A stretch of 64,000 nt of DNA from Panorpa germanica. Its lineage: Eukaryota > Arthropoda > Insecta > Mecoptera > Panorpidae. Shown here one piece after another: positions 48,944-60,960 of this stretch. The stretch is from assembly GCA_963678705.1 (NCBI GenBank), contig OY783207.1:21922001-21986000 (forward strand), written 5' to 3'. The notes beneath the pieces were generated by a model, which ran no database searches, was not told the origin of the DNA, and worked only from the letters and a program-made list of their open reading frames with translations. The position numbers and the translations under genes were made by a program. How positions within the stretch are numbered: the first letter of the stretch is position 1; each line of letters begins with the position of its first letter.

Positions 48944-50132
48944 TCTTTGTTGTTTGGTTCTGAACTTGGATGTCTTCGGTGTTGTTTTGTCCCGAGGTAT
49001 CGATTTCCTGTTATCAGTATCATTTTATAAACATAAAGCGATCCGTTAACGCTAAAGGCATTTCATTGACGAGGAGCATTAGACCCAGTAGCATCTAGCA
49101 TCCCGAGCACAAGCACCAGTAGCTACTCCACTACAAACAGTTGTAGGACCCTGTGCTAGTGATTAATGACAAAAACTTAATCTCTGCGATCTATCTCCAA
49201 GCAAATACAGAACGAGCACAACACCAGGATACCGAGGCTATGACTAAACTCAATGCTCAATGCTCAATGCAGAACCATTCAACAAACCCGAAAGCGAAAG
49301 CGAAGAGGGTCCTATCTCGGAATCCATTTAAATTGGGATTTTTTTTTTTTGGTGATGGTGGTGGTGGGTTCCATTAATGTGCAACTTTGAATACGGCTTG
49401 AAATATTGAGAAAAGAATTCTAAAGAATCTGAATCCATATAAACATTAACTGAGAGTTATATTAAAAAAATAAGAAGAAAAAACATTCAGGAATGTTCTG
49501 GGAGATTGTAAGAGGGTAATTGATGGATACAAGATGGCGAAATGGCGAACTGGCGAAGAATGAAGGAGCCTTGTCTTGCCTTGTCGAGATACTAATTAAA
49601 AAATAAATAAGTCGCTAATATGTTCGTATCCATGTAGATAAAATATGTTCGGATATAAAACGAGACTAAATAGCGATTCGAAAAAAACTCCATGAGAAAA
49701 ATAAATCACAACAAACGTGAACTTGAAAACTATGCTGTTCCTCCAGTATATGAATGCCTTGCCTTGAAAATATAGGTATTTAAAGATTTTCCGTAGTAGA
49801 ATGTATTAGTAATAGAAATGGACTCTAAGTGCTAAAGATTTTTAAATTTTGACTTTTATAATTTGAAATTTTTAATTGGAATAAATGTTTTGTAATATAA
49901 TAATGCTAACTTTCTTAAGATTGTTTTGAAAACTTAGAAAAACACTGATAATTTGAACAAATTATCTCTCCTTATTCTCTTAAAGTTTCATGTATTATAT
50001 CCAATAATTCACTGCTAGATAATTTAGGCGATTGTTAGCTTACTCAAGTTGTCTCTTGTTGAATTTGTTAACTTGTTCTTTAACAGTTTTAATACAGAAG
50101 TTGTTGTTTATGTTTTTCCTGTTGATATACCA
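48944..50132. other. intronic sequence; no exon recognised
   Basis: The open frame at 49153-49377 has no domain. GATGGCGAAATGGCGAACTG, a short tandem of GGCGAA words, is at 49533-49552. Confidence 0.35.
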
Positions 50133-50345
50133 ATCAATGATGTATATCAACGATGTTCCATACTGTCTTAAACTGTGATCTTTCCAGTATTTCTATGCTT
50201 GAGACACCAGTTGTTCCTCAAAGTTCTATATCCCAAGTCCTCACTGATTGACAGGAAAACTGGGATTTGCGCAATATATAAATAATGAATTAGCCATTAT
50301 GAAAATGAATTGTGTAATTTTTTGGTGCATCACTGGCTTATGTCG
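50133..50345 (+). pseudogene. LINE reverse transcriptase fragment
   Basis: One plus-strand frame reads MYINDVPYCLKL, a stop, then SFQYFYA, a stop and DT. It fits the non-LTR retrotransposon motif YINDLP...C.FQ(L)YADDTQ with the catalytic Asp lost. After two more stops, YINNELAIMKMN resembles the INxxL..I..W segment that follows YADD. The fragment is too decayed to assign to a clade. Confidence 0.55.
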
Positions 50346-52687
50346 CATACAATTGTGAGGTTACATCCCTATGCCAACCTCGTAAATCACTGTGTTTATA
50401 TAGCCACACAACCACCTTCCCTTATAATCATAACATCAAGTCATAATAACATTTGGGGGTTTGTGTTTTTAAAATTACCAAATATATTTGAAATGAATTT
50501 CATTTTTTATAATTGACTACACAATTCTAATATTTATATCTCTTAAAAATTTAAATAAAAAAATTTCTTAAAGTAATTTTTAGGGATGAGATATCTATGG
50601 GAAGGAGACAATCCTCCAACCTCCCCCTAAATCATTCCTTAGTTATAGGGGGTGGAATTCAACAAAACTCATTATTTGAGTATTAAATGTTTTTATCTTT
50701 AGTTATTCTTTTCTTTCGTTTTTTATATATATTCAAACAAGGGTTAGTACACTAGAAGGTGGAATTTGGTTTGGGTACTGAGTAGAAGGAAGAGTGGGGG
50801 AGGAGAAGGTAGTTTTTTTTCCTTCTTAGATATTTCTTTAATTTTATACCATTTTAAAACTTTGACAAAACTTTTTACTTTCTATATATTCTTTTGTGGA
50901 TAACGAAGCTTTATTCCTGATATTTTATTTTTCTTTCCTTTCCTGTTTTCCCACCGAGTTTTTCTTTTATCATGATAAAAACTATTTAATGTATTTTAAA
51001 TGACATTAAATTAATCTGAGTTCTATATAGGTGTGCAATGTTGCGCCGAAGGAAAACGCGCGAATCTCCTGTGCAGGAACCTGTTCAATTTCAATTGTCG
51101 AGAACGAGACAGACAATAAAGAAAAAGATGGCCCATTTTGTAAATTTAAAAAAAATGTGTGCGATTGCGTCTTGTACCTTCTCATAAATGGTAACATAGG
51201 TAAAAGTCATATAATGTAGATTTGAATAATTTTTTAGTAATTAACTTCTTGATTTGTAATTTCGCTCAATATTTGCTTAGCTGTTTCATTGCCAGGTATG
51301 GAATAAATTTATTCAATTTACCGGTATCCAACCCGAACCTAAGAATAGAGCCTACGAACTAACTACCCCACCATCTGGAGGATTATGTTAGCAACTTTTC
51401 AAAAGTATGCCAGTATAATGTGACAATTTTTACTATGTGAGAACGACTTGCACTTACTGCTGACTAGACCGTAGACAGTTGCCTCTGTATACTCGCCTGT
51501 TAGTAGCTCGACTCGACTCGACTGGTTGCACAGTGATGAGTAACTGCCAGGCAACAACTGTCGTAAATGTGGACTAACACTCGGAATAAATATAAAAAAC
51601 GAATAATGATATAGAGAGACAGTAACTCGCATAATACGGAAGCGGGCAGCTGTAGTACAGTAACTGACTAGACCAACTCGCATGCTAAGCTAACCTATAC
51701 CGTGTTTACTAGTATAGGGCTTACGAACAAACAAAGCACAGTGGACCAACCAAGCCAGTAATCTACTTATTACGACATTATGACAGTCAGACTTTCAGAG
51801 GACAACGGGTAGCGTACAACGGATTTGAACGTAATGTCATATTTCAATATATCTTATTTTTGACACGTCCACAGAATGTTGATTAAGTTATAAAAATAAA
51901 TTATTATGAAATAACAATAAAGCCTCAGAGTTGGACAGACTGTCGTCGAAGGGTGGGCACTGGGTGGAGGTGGGCAGATGGTTATAAGATGAAGACCAAG
52001 ACGACATGTTAGTATCGTTCATATCTCATAAAGGCGTCATTTATTACGAAATAAGACGCTACAACTACATCCATAGCTACAGCATGCGTCGCTTGTGTTA
52101 TAATAATCCAATACTGATCCTCAACTAAGGACATCTAGCGACTAAGTCCAGAACTAAAGCCACTTAATTGAATTACGTGAAAATGTTTCTTTATATACAC
52201 TGTATAGGGGTTGGAAAAATATATTTGATAAATAAGGGTGTATATGTATGTCTGTAAGTGCTATAAATCATATAATTAAGGGGATTCAAACGTAATACGA
52301 CACAAATATTGAATTACGAAAATCGGATTTATATACATACAGACGGGGGCCATTAAGCGAAGTGATACCAATTAAAAAGGCTGTATGCATAACAAATCGT
52401 CAATTATGAATCGCTTATTAAATATTTTAAGACAATGTTGAAAATTCTTTTAATTTCGTGATAAACATGGCATAGTATCTATGTGATAAACATATAGGTA
52501 CCACTGGCGCGAACAAACTTCAATCGGAATATTTTTTATGTTTCTGGTAGTTGTAAACTAGGAGCACATAGTCTACAACTGTCATCATCTGTTCCACAAG
52601 TTCATTGCTTCGCAACAAGTTTTCCACATAGTTCACCGTGTATACAAAAAAAATTGTCCATCAAAGCATTGTTTTAAAATATTTTCA
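50346..52687. other. intronic sequence; no exon recognised
   Basis: Two overlapping opposite frames at 51006-51219 lie in a slightly GC-richer patch (GTTGCGCCGAAGGAAAACGC) and have no recognised family. No complete repeat is recognised. Confidence 0.35.
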
Positions 52688-52910
52688 TTTTATTTAATTT
52701 ATTTAACGTCGGCCTATTGCCAATGCTGAGTCCTATCACCGACGACCTTCGATTAGCTTGACAATTTTTGTAGTGTTGTGGCCTCATATACTGCATAATA
52801 AGTTTATTTATGTATGTACTGTAATGAATTTACCTTAGTAAGAACCAAACCCAGAAAATATAACTCTGGTCTGAAGATCGATCCCAAAGACACAGTAGTC
52901 AGTGTAAAGC
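52688..52910 (-). mobile_element. SINE S1 copy
   Basis: From TTTATTTAATTTATTTAACG and CGGCCTATTGCCAATGCTGA on the plus strand through CACCGACGACCTTCGA, TACTGCATAATAAGT and AACCAAACCCAGAAAATATA, the order matches the S1 SINE at 16878-17139. Its B box is damaged (GGGATCGATC on the minus strand). No clear target duplication. Confidence 0.75.
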
Positions 52911-52935
52911 TTTAATGCTCTCATTCACTGTTAAT

Positions 52936-53556
52936 AGACTTGTGAACCATGACCTAATTTCTATAAGCTGTACTATATATTGATAAAGTTGACTACCAGA
53001 ACCTCAAATGTTCAATTATTTTTTAATAACTCCTTATAATTTAGAAGATATTAATAATTTAAAAAAGGTGTTTTGTTTTCTTGTTTGTTTTTGCGGCAAA
53101 AAAAAAACGCCAATATATATGTGAAGAAATTATATTTCTTTAGTTGATAACACTGACCAGAGATAATACAACTGCATTCTGGTCAGATGAGCTAACGGTA
53201 TATATTAGTTACAGCCATTTTCATTGTAGTGTGTACTAACACCAACAAAGTTGATATTTGGAGTCGAGAGACTCACTGTGCATAATATTAAGTTATTATA
53301 AAATTAGATTGACAATTTAAATAATAAACTCTAAATGTCGTTTCTTTGATCAGGTAAGAAGGTATGATTTAAGTTAAACAGTGTAGTTATAATAATTTGT
53401 ATGTAAATTACTAAAATAAACTTTGATTTCTGAAGCAACACATGAGTTTGTTTAAAAATGTACAATTCCTAAAATGTCTTATACATATAATAAAATTTAT
53501 ATTAATCTAAAATTAAAAAAAAAAACGACACCTAAAAAAGGAGTTCACAAACTTAT
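52936..53556. mobile_element. inverted-repeat element R, copy 3, interrupted by repeat B
   Basis: GACTTGTGAACCATGACCTA, ATTTCTATAAGCTGTACTAT and ATTGATAAAGTTGACTACCA match the inner part of copy 2 (44977 on). The far end CACCTAAAAAAGGAGTTCAC AAACTTATTG (53526-53556) matches its other terminus. The middle is replaced by a copy of repeat B (53128-53495). Confidence 0.68.
53128..53495 (+). repeat. interspersed repeat B, copy 3, nested
   Basis: Contains CTGACCAGAGATAATACAAC, GATGAGCTAACGGTATATAT, GACTCACTGTGCATAAT and CAATTCCTAAAATGTCTTAT. It lies within a copy of the inverted-repeat element R (52936-53556), whose two parts flank it, so B inserted after R. Confidence 0.78.
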
Positions 53557-53589
53557 TGTTCTCTTACAAACTATTGTTTTCTCTTAGAC

Positions 53590-53698
53590 TGTCTATTGCA
53601 TTTATTTAATGGCAATGTAACAGAATTATGTTAAGCTTAATTAATAAATAATGGTAAAAGATACTATGTTAAAGAAAACAAGAGTTTACGTTTTGTGT
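53590..53698 (+). repeat. interspersed repeat F, copy 2
   Basis: Second copy of the block at 16621-16742, including AATGTAACAGAATTATGTTA and GAGTTTACGTTTTGTGT. Confidence 0.5.
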
Positions 53699-55399
53699 TG
53701 TACGTACATTGTTTAACAGCTAGATTAGTTCTGCTACAATTGACTGTATCTCCAATATTTACATTTAAAAATAAATAAGGTTCTTTTCTTTGTTGACTTG
53801 TTAAAATCTCTTGAAAAATAAATGAGAAGTTTCCTAAATCTTAAGTCTCCACACAAAGGGATTCATCGAGTGAGTGGCCTGGGAGGATTGTGCTGCAGTA
53901 CCATACGATGCGATGCATTCCCAAGCGTTCCGATAGATGTGCATCGCCGCGCTACGCCGTGCTACGATGGTGTGTTTCGCGGATATGAATGTCGTATCTC
54001 AATGCTCCTTGCTACGTGTGTCTACGGTCTTGAGTTACATTATTAGAATTGTGCAACGGTTGCAGCATTAGTTGTAAGGATTTAAATCCTTGAGGATTAG
54101 AAGGCAAGGATTTAAAGCTATGTGGGTGACTTGGAATGGAGTTGTGAGGAGAATGGGTGGCAACGATGTGACGTCATTAAAAGGGGATTGAACTCGCCAC
54201 AACGGGTAGGATTGCTGGAAAGGTTTAACGGCAAATGATCCGGAATTGCTAAGGAATGGTATTACGCAATAAAAAAGGAGGATGCGTAAAGAACGTCTGA
54301 TGAGTTTCAATCTTGAAACTACCATATGCTGTGATGTTTTAAGATATTATTTCAACTGGTTTTTTTTGTAGCAGCTAGTTGAATTAATAAATAAGTTTAC
54401 ATAATATTATGTTTATTATTGTACACTAAAATGCAAAACGTGTTACTATCAAATTATTAGTACAACATTTACTGATACCTTGCAAAATTATTAAAGCCAT
54501 CCGAAAAAATACAACATCTAAGGGTAACAAGTACTTTTACAATAAACCAAAATATTTTTATATTATTTTTTCACACATATAAAAATTGCTTTTACTATTT
54601 CTCTTTCCAAATTATTTTAACTAAAATGTGAAGCTCGTGATATTTGATTAATAACTGATGTTGACCGCGAGCATGCTCGGTTCCCAGCCAAACCCAACAC
54701 ATTCAAGTGCGTAAGGGGCCTTTAACATTTCCTCGCAAAACTATTTGTAAACCACATTTGTTTAATTTCAATTAATTTCAATCATAATGAACAAGACTAT
54801 TTAAATATTGGTTACGTATACAAACTGTTTATAAACCCTGTGTTCATTCATAGTCACGTGTCTTTTGATAACAGCGTAAAGATAATATGTTAAATTTGTA
54901 ATTACATTTGTGTGATATGACTACAGCATCAGTAGTCCCCTTCTTTTCTCTACCCAGTAACACCACCCCCTCTAACTCCGACCAGTGCCAGTCCCACTAC
55001 CACCTCGCGGACTAACGCGGAATTAATGTTATTTGGAATTTATATTATTCAAATATGTAATTATAAAGAAATGGTTCGTGAATTGTTTAATTAAATGTAA
55101 TGATTTTAATTAATTTTATGAAAAATTTGTTCGGTTGCTTGTTGTAAAGCAGAGCGCGTTTAATGAATTATCTAAATATATCAAAAGAATTAACTGAAAT
55201 CATTAAACAAAACGGATAATATTATGTCCTTTCGTATACATACACCTATGTCACAAAAAGTGAATAACGTAGCACAGTATTACAGTCAAATTAGCAACCT
55301 GGCAAGCCACAGAATGAAATAGATCTAAAAGTCTTGAAATAATAATAGAAAAGATCGTCAAAAATCACAATCAAAAGTAATCATTGTAAAACCCCAGTT
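53699..55399. other. intronic sequence; no exon recognised
   Basis: A CTACG-rich patch is at 53945-54025 (CGCGCTACGCCGTGCTACGA) and a palindromic TGACGTCA at 54169-54176. Repeat J is at 54460-54525. Open frames at 53822 and 54068 are not convincing. Confidence 0.35.
54460..54525 (+). repeat. interspersed repeat J, copy 2
   Basis: Second copy of the block at 34781-34840, with the same order of words and about 80-85% similarity by eye. Confidence 0.5.
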
Positions 55400-55648
55400 C
55401 ACCTGTACAAAAATTATATTAGGTTTGTCGATAGATGCCAATATAGCGAAATAGGGACTTTTGATCATATTACATTTGAATGCATAAATTATAGTTTACA
55501 AAGATCAAAATTCAATAGTGAAATATTAGATGTGATTAAAACATTTCCTGTTAATACTAAAGTTTTGTTAAATGATTCAAAATTAATTAGTGAATTATTT
55601 AAATATTTAGACAATTGTAAAATAGAATGTTATATTAAATATATATAA
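55400..55648 (+). pseudogene. LINE ORF2 C-terminal fragment
   Basis: The uninterrupted 83-codon frame ends at TAA (55646-55648). It contains IRFVDRCQYSEIGTFDHITF followed by ECINYSLQRSKF. This matches the cysteine-rich C-terminal region of arthropod non-LTR retrotransposons (C.....E...H..FEC..Y...R), where a zinc-knuckle-like motif follows the reverse transcriptase. Part of the usual Cys pair (CxxC) is missing. A short 3' tail follows, ending AAATAAATAAATAAC near 55694-55709. The upstream reverse transcriptase is not adjacent, so this is a 5'-truncated insertion, the usual fate of LINE copies. Confidence 0.72.
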
Positions 55649-55709
55649 AAAATGTTTGATGGTGGCTATGCGTCTAACAAAAGTCAAGGCAAATAAATAA
55701 ATAACAATA

Positions 55710-57362
55710 CCCAAGTAGAAACAGTAACATTTATATTTGTTTGTAGAAAGTTAGCAAGTGTAAACCTTGTATTGCAAGACAATATCTATATAAGAAATAG
55801 AAAATGAAGCTTGAAATCACCTTGTAGCAAGCTAGTGAATCTTACACTGCAAGAAATATTCTACCTAGAAATTAACTGAAGATCAATCTATGAATTCATA
55901 ACGAACTTAACACTACTCTAATTCTTCACTATTTGATGTAATCTAATTTACTAGATCTTAGCATCATTAGAATTGAATTTGGGTTTTTAACTGGGCATAC
56001 TTGTTTCTTAATAAGTTAGAGTATAAGGAGTATTGGAAATCTTCAAATATTTAAACCAACAACACCTTTCTTTGTGAAATGTTGTAATACTATGAATAAT
56101 TAAATAATTATTTAATATCTAAAGTGAGTTGAGAAGAGATAGATGAGTTAACCAATATATTAAATAATACAGAATTTAAGATCTCGAAGATAACGAAGAT
56201 CCAATTATCAAAGCACCAAACCGCTGTGGCACAAACGACTCGGTTTAGTTTATTGTAAATTGATTTGGCTAGGATTTTGATTCATTTTTAATGCCTTATT
56301 TCCAAAAACTAAGATAAGACTTTTAGATATCAAAATGATCTTTATATTACCATAAAACTAAGAACCTTAGAAAAAACACAAATTTGGATGTGGGATGGAT
56401 ATCACGATTGGTTTTCCAGATTCATGATCCGTTCCCCCCCTTCTCTTCTCTTCCGCTACTTCCTCCTGCTCAATTCCCTGTCCTTGCAACTCGTATATTC
56501 GGGTACTGTCCCAATAAACATTTTCCAGTGTGCTTAGCAACCCCGGTATCCTCTACGGCTTCCTCCAGCTCTAGTTCCAACTCCAGAACGAACGAGCTGC
56601 GGCGATAAGAGAATTGGGCTGTCAGACGAGCCCGTGATAAATGCGACCCAAAGCATTAACATAGAGCGGACTAGCGAAGAAAATAAAAGCTTCACGAAAT
56701 GGAAAACCTTGGAAATAACTCGAAAAGTGTTCGATAGTATAGAAAATACTGTACACACCAGACGCCACCGTCTGCCCGCCGCCTCCGCCCATACACCGCT
56801 GTGAAGGAAAAGTTTTATGGGGTTTTTTAATACTTAAAAGTTCTTTACGGATTTGTGGAGACGATTTTAATTTTTTAATAATTTAAAACTTATAAGTGCT
56901 CAAGGAAGCGGAAATCAAGCGAAAACGAGGTCAAACTGAAATATGATTTGAAAATGTTGAAAACTTGCACAGTTATCCTACTGTTTTGTTGTAGCTTATT
57001 GTAATAAAGTGAGCGATTTAGATATTAAACATGTCGCATGTTGATGTTGCAATAATCTGGACGTACCATTATATGTAAAGGTTTGTCCAAACTCTAATAT
57101 GCGACATAAGACATTCATATATTTTGATTCATAAGTTCACCTTATTTAAAATGAGCGTAGTAAATTTGTTGAACTGTTACCATTCAAACCAATGCGACAT
57201 TCATATAAACTCTACTAAACTCATCAAACTTTACGAGGCGTCAGAGTATTTTTATTATATTCCTATTATATTTATTATGTTAAAAAAGGTGGTTCTTTAT
57301 ATTTGTAATCTAGTATTCTGTAATGTATATTGTGTTCTTTGGTAATGTTTAATTTTTTCTTT
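55710..57362. other. intronic sequence; GC-richer stretch at 56380-56810
   Basis: From about 56400 to 56810 the sequence is GC-richer (TCTGCCCGCCGCCTCCGCCC at 56770) with open frames on both strands (56384-56608 plus, 56534-56758 minus). Neither product resembles a known family, and the plus one has a Ser run. It may be an unrecognised exon, an alternative promoter or a regulatory island. Confidence 0.3.
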
Positions 57363-57417
57363 GTTTAATTTATTTAATGTCGGCTATATCCGATGCTGAG
57401 TCCTATCACCGACGACA
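57363..57417 (-). mobile_element. SINE S1 3'-end fragment
   Basis: GTTTAATTTATTTAATGTCG followed by GATGCTGAGTCCTATCACCG and ACGACAG matches the S1 3' end, in the same orientation as all other S1 copies here. Confidence 0.65.
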
Positions 57418-57591
57418 GAAACGTTTCAATAAAATGCTTAACTCATAAAAGATGCTTTTATAAATACGGCCCCAAATTAACTCATAATACGATCCTTTTA
57501 CCGACTGCGGGCATTAAATTGCACAACTCTTTACAGAGTAGAACGAAAACATTATTTGCGAAGGTGAGGCTTAGAAAAATTAAATGTAGTT

Positions 57592-57753
57592 GAAATTGCG
57601 AGAGTTCGGCGGTGACTTATGCCTGAAAGAGGTTATAAGAGCCGCATAAATGGTGAATTTTATCTTATAAGTTACAATATGCATTATAAAAAAATGTGTA
57701 AGATGTGCTTTTTCATTGTATCGCAGATTTATACGGCACAACATGCTTTAACC
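57592..57753 (+). repeat. interspersed repeat E, copy 2
   Basis: Second copy of the block at 47802-47975, same strand. An open frame (57393-57593) runs into its start, but I see no family match in it. Confidence 0.8.
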
Positions 57754-57794
57754 ATGTTAAATGTTTTGTTTGACTCAATGTGTAAAGAATTTAT

Positions 57795-57905
57795 ATGACT
57801 TTTATTACTTTTTCTTGGAAACATATAAAACTGCGTCAGTGAATATGTACTACCGGTAAACGATGCCGATGTTTAAGTTACATGTTACTTCGGTTTGGAC
57901 GTGTT
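57795..57905 (+). repeat. interspersed repeat I, copy 1
   Basis: TTATTACTTTTTCTTGGAAA, CATATAAAACTGCGTCAGTG and AATATGTACTACCGGTAAA resemble 60862-60960 in order. Confidence 0.5.
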
Positions 57906-59980
57906 TTACTACTAAAGATGACGCATAAGACTCTTACAAAGAAGACGATCCATCAAAGAGAGCCCGCCATGCATATAAAGCGTCTTTATTTATATTCAAA
58001 TATTTATTTTAATGATTACAAAAATGATTTCAATTGATTTAAAGTAAATAAATAATAAAATAAGAATCTCCTTAAGTTCTTCTTCTTCTTTGAACTTAAA
58101 CTTAAGTGAAGTGAACTGAAGTGAGCGGCTCGGCTCGTAGCGGCACGGTATTGTCTGTGTGTGTGTGTAGAATTTTGTTTTTGAAATTAAAAAAGCGCGT
58201 CGTCATTCTCCTTGTATTGTTATATGTAATTCTATAGAAATGGCGGTTTTGTGTTCTTTTTTTAGACGTACCTCTATTTTAAGATTATTTACTTTATATC
58301 AAAATATGTAAAATCATTTTGAATTTTATTATTTTATAAGATACACTTCAGAATTATTATAATTATACCTTTTAAAAACGGTGAGACCTAATGAAAGAGC
58401 CGCTCTATCTTTGCAGAGTTATTGATTGAAGACGATCCGATGCGATCTGTAGATCGCTCAGAATATTTTCTCATAGAACAGCTTCATAATTCTACTAACA
58501 TTTTTATTTAACAAGGGAGGATGTTTAAATCTTGTACGTTATACCATACTGGTCCATTATCAATAAACAAACAGCATTGCTAGCCTAATCTCACCTGAAC
58601 CCGAGACACGAGACACGGAGAAAACCAACGAGGAACGCTGCGACGTTGGATGCAGATTATCTCTTAAAGTATAAAAGTTGACACTTACCTGAAAAAGAAA
58701 CAAAATATATAGTTAATAATTTAGTCGTATGTTATACATAATATGTGGCGCTGTCGTAGCGTTACCTTCAGATTGCTAGTAACTTGTAATAAACGTCAGA
58801 TTGCAAATAATACGCCATTACAATTTATACATAATGTGAAGTGTAAGCAGGCGACCGCGATGCATTGCGATGCGATGTGATGCGATACAGTGTAGCCAAC
58901 GTAAGATCTTACAATTATAATAATGTTATTTATTTAAAGAATACTTAAAGTTCGAGTATGTGTGTCAATAAATTAATAACAATTAACCTTAAGGTTTAAG
59001 CCGTATGCATTACAAACAGGGTGGAACTAGGCACCAACAAAATATGCATAGTTGAACCAAAGCTGTTTTATGTTCAGCTCGAAATCCCTTTATCAAAAAA
59101 TATGTACTATATCTTATAGAAAAATCTTGGAAATTCACCCTTTATATTGAAACTGTATCACATCCATACTTTATTGTTATAATCTATGACTAATATTTAG
59201 AACAGATTACATGCGACCGCATGCGACTATTGTTTACAAATGATTGTTGTTTTCCAACTTCAAACATCTGGGATTTTATGTTCAGTAGGGTGTGTTGCAG
59301 TTAATTTGCATTAGCAAACCTTATCATGAAAGAAAGCTACTAAAATGCTCATAAATACATCACTTTCGACGATGTATGATGAAGTCGCGAAGTCGCATGT
59401 GCGAAATAAACGAACGTTCAGCACAATCGAAACGTACAATCAAAACGAGCTCGTAGACTATGCACAAATCTGCGGTCCTTTTTGGTTTCAGAACCTAGTA
59501 AACATTTTTAGTCACTTTGACATCATATTGAGGATGCGTATGATTTCTTTGTCATGAAAGAGTCCATTTACAGTTCAGTTTCTAACAGTAGGTTATATGA
59601 AATGTCTATTTTATCGACTACAAATGGCTAAACCATTCCACCTATCGAAATACAAATGAAGATAAAGTTGATGAGAACTAAAATTCAAGTGGAATAGTGA
59701 TACAAACGTCAAAAAGGGACACTTCACCAATTTGTTAACTGGGAAGGTCAAAAAAGGGATCTGACAGTCATGCGACTGAATTCAAGTGTAGTCTTTTCCA
59801 GTGTAAGAGCAGCCTGACATACAACACAGAATGAAACTGGTGTGGCTAATGTATATGTAGTTTTTAATAGTCTAGTGATGCCTTTATAGAAAATATATGT
59901 TTTTGCCGCCCATTCACAAATTTACCTATTTCTAATGGTTAACTATCAAAAGAATTGTGTCCTTATCAACTTAAACAAAA

Positions 59981-59990
59981 CTGTCAATCA
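59981..59990 (-). promoter_or_regulatory. Exd/Hth (PBX-MEIS) composite site
   Basis: TGATTGACAG on the minus strand is the consensus composite site for a PBX/Exd and MEIS/PREP/Hth heterodimer. It lies in an intron of hth itself. A single decamer match proves nothing about occupancy. Confidence 0.3.
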
Positions 59991-60693
59991 AAAAATGTTT
60001 GTTTTGTTGAAATTTAGGGTAAAATCTTAAAGTAATTTTCTACAATGGAAAGTATATTATTGTAAAATAATTTATTGTTAATTTAGTTTATGTTATAATT
60101 ATTCTTTACTTAATTGATGGTTAAGTTACCTCTCCAATCAAGCAGTTTTTCTAAAAACACAAAAAGTTTATTGCTAAGGAGAATCGAATTGGGCCCAATA
60201 CATTTGTGAGTTCCACCCTGATTTACCCGCAGCTTAACTAACAAATGTTAAAGTAATTTATAAAAATACGTTTGTAACATTTTCATAATATATTCGTATT
60301 TTATTTTTTATAAAATTTTAATTCACAATTCTCACAAATGGAACCTGTTTAAGATTTACCTTGATGCCATTTAGCAAATTTTATTTACAAATCCATTTGC
60401 GCAATATTGCCAGAAACTGGGACGTTATAAAAACACTCTAAGCAAATAGAAATACTTCTAAACCAATTAAGCAAAGTGTAATTCTATGGGTAAATGGTAA
60501 ATTTATTGTAAATGGCAAGAAACATGGCTCCGTTAAATGGGTGAATAGAAAGGTGAGGCGAACACGGCAATCACGTGGGTTTTGTAATGCTCTATTATTT
60601 ATTGCTAAGATAGCAACAATGTTATAAAATTGTTTCGTTTGCAAATATTTTTAACAATTAAAAGTTGTATATAAAATCTTGTCAAATATGTTT

Positions 60694-60767
60694 TGTAGGT
60701 TATGTTGAATTTTAGTTAATCTCTTAGCCATCTAGCGTTAAAACTACAAACTAACTAATCGAATAAG
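60694..60767 (+). repeat. interspersed repeat H, copy 3
   Basis: Contains GTAGGTTATGTTGAATTTTA, CCATCTAGCGTTAAAACTAC and AAACTAACTAATCGAA. Confidence 0.5.
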
Positions 60768-60861
60768 TGCCCCTTTTAACATAACAAAAGTTTACACTGA
60801 CAGTCGTTAAGCAAAACATCCAAATGTTAAAGAATTGATCTGCCTGTTATTAGTTCACTTA

Positions 60862-60960
60862 TTACTTTCTTCTATAAACATATAAAACTGTCTGAGTGAA
60901 TACGTAATACCGACAAAGTTCGTTATTCGATTTGGAAGTGTTGTACAACTTCGCACTGAT
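60862..60960 (+). repeat. interspersed repeat I, copy 2
   Basis: TTATTACTTTCTTCTATAAA, CATATAAAACTGTCTGAGTG and AATACGTAATACCGACAAAG match the 57.8-kb block. Confidence 0.5.

Noticed and set aside
50245-50254. TGATTGACAG as a functional Exd/Hth site
   Set aside because: It falls inside the decayed LINE reverse transcriptase fragment and is likely coincidental.
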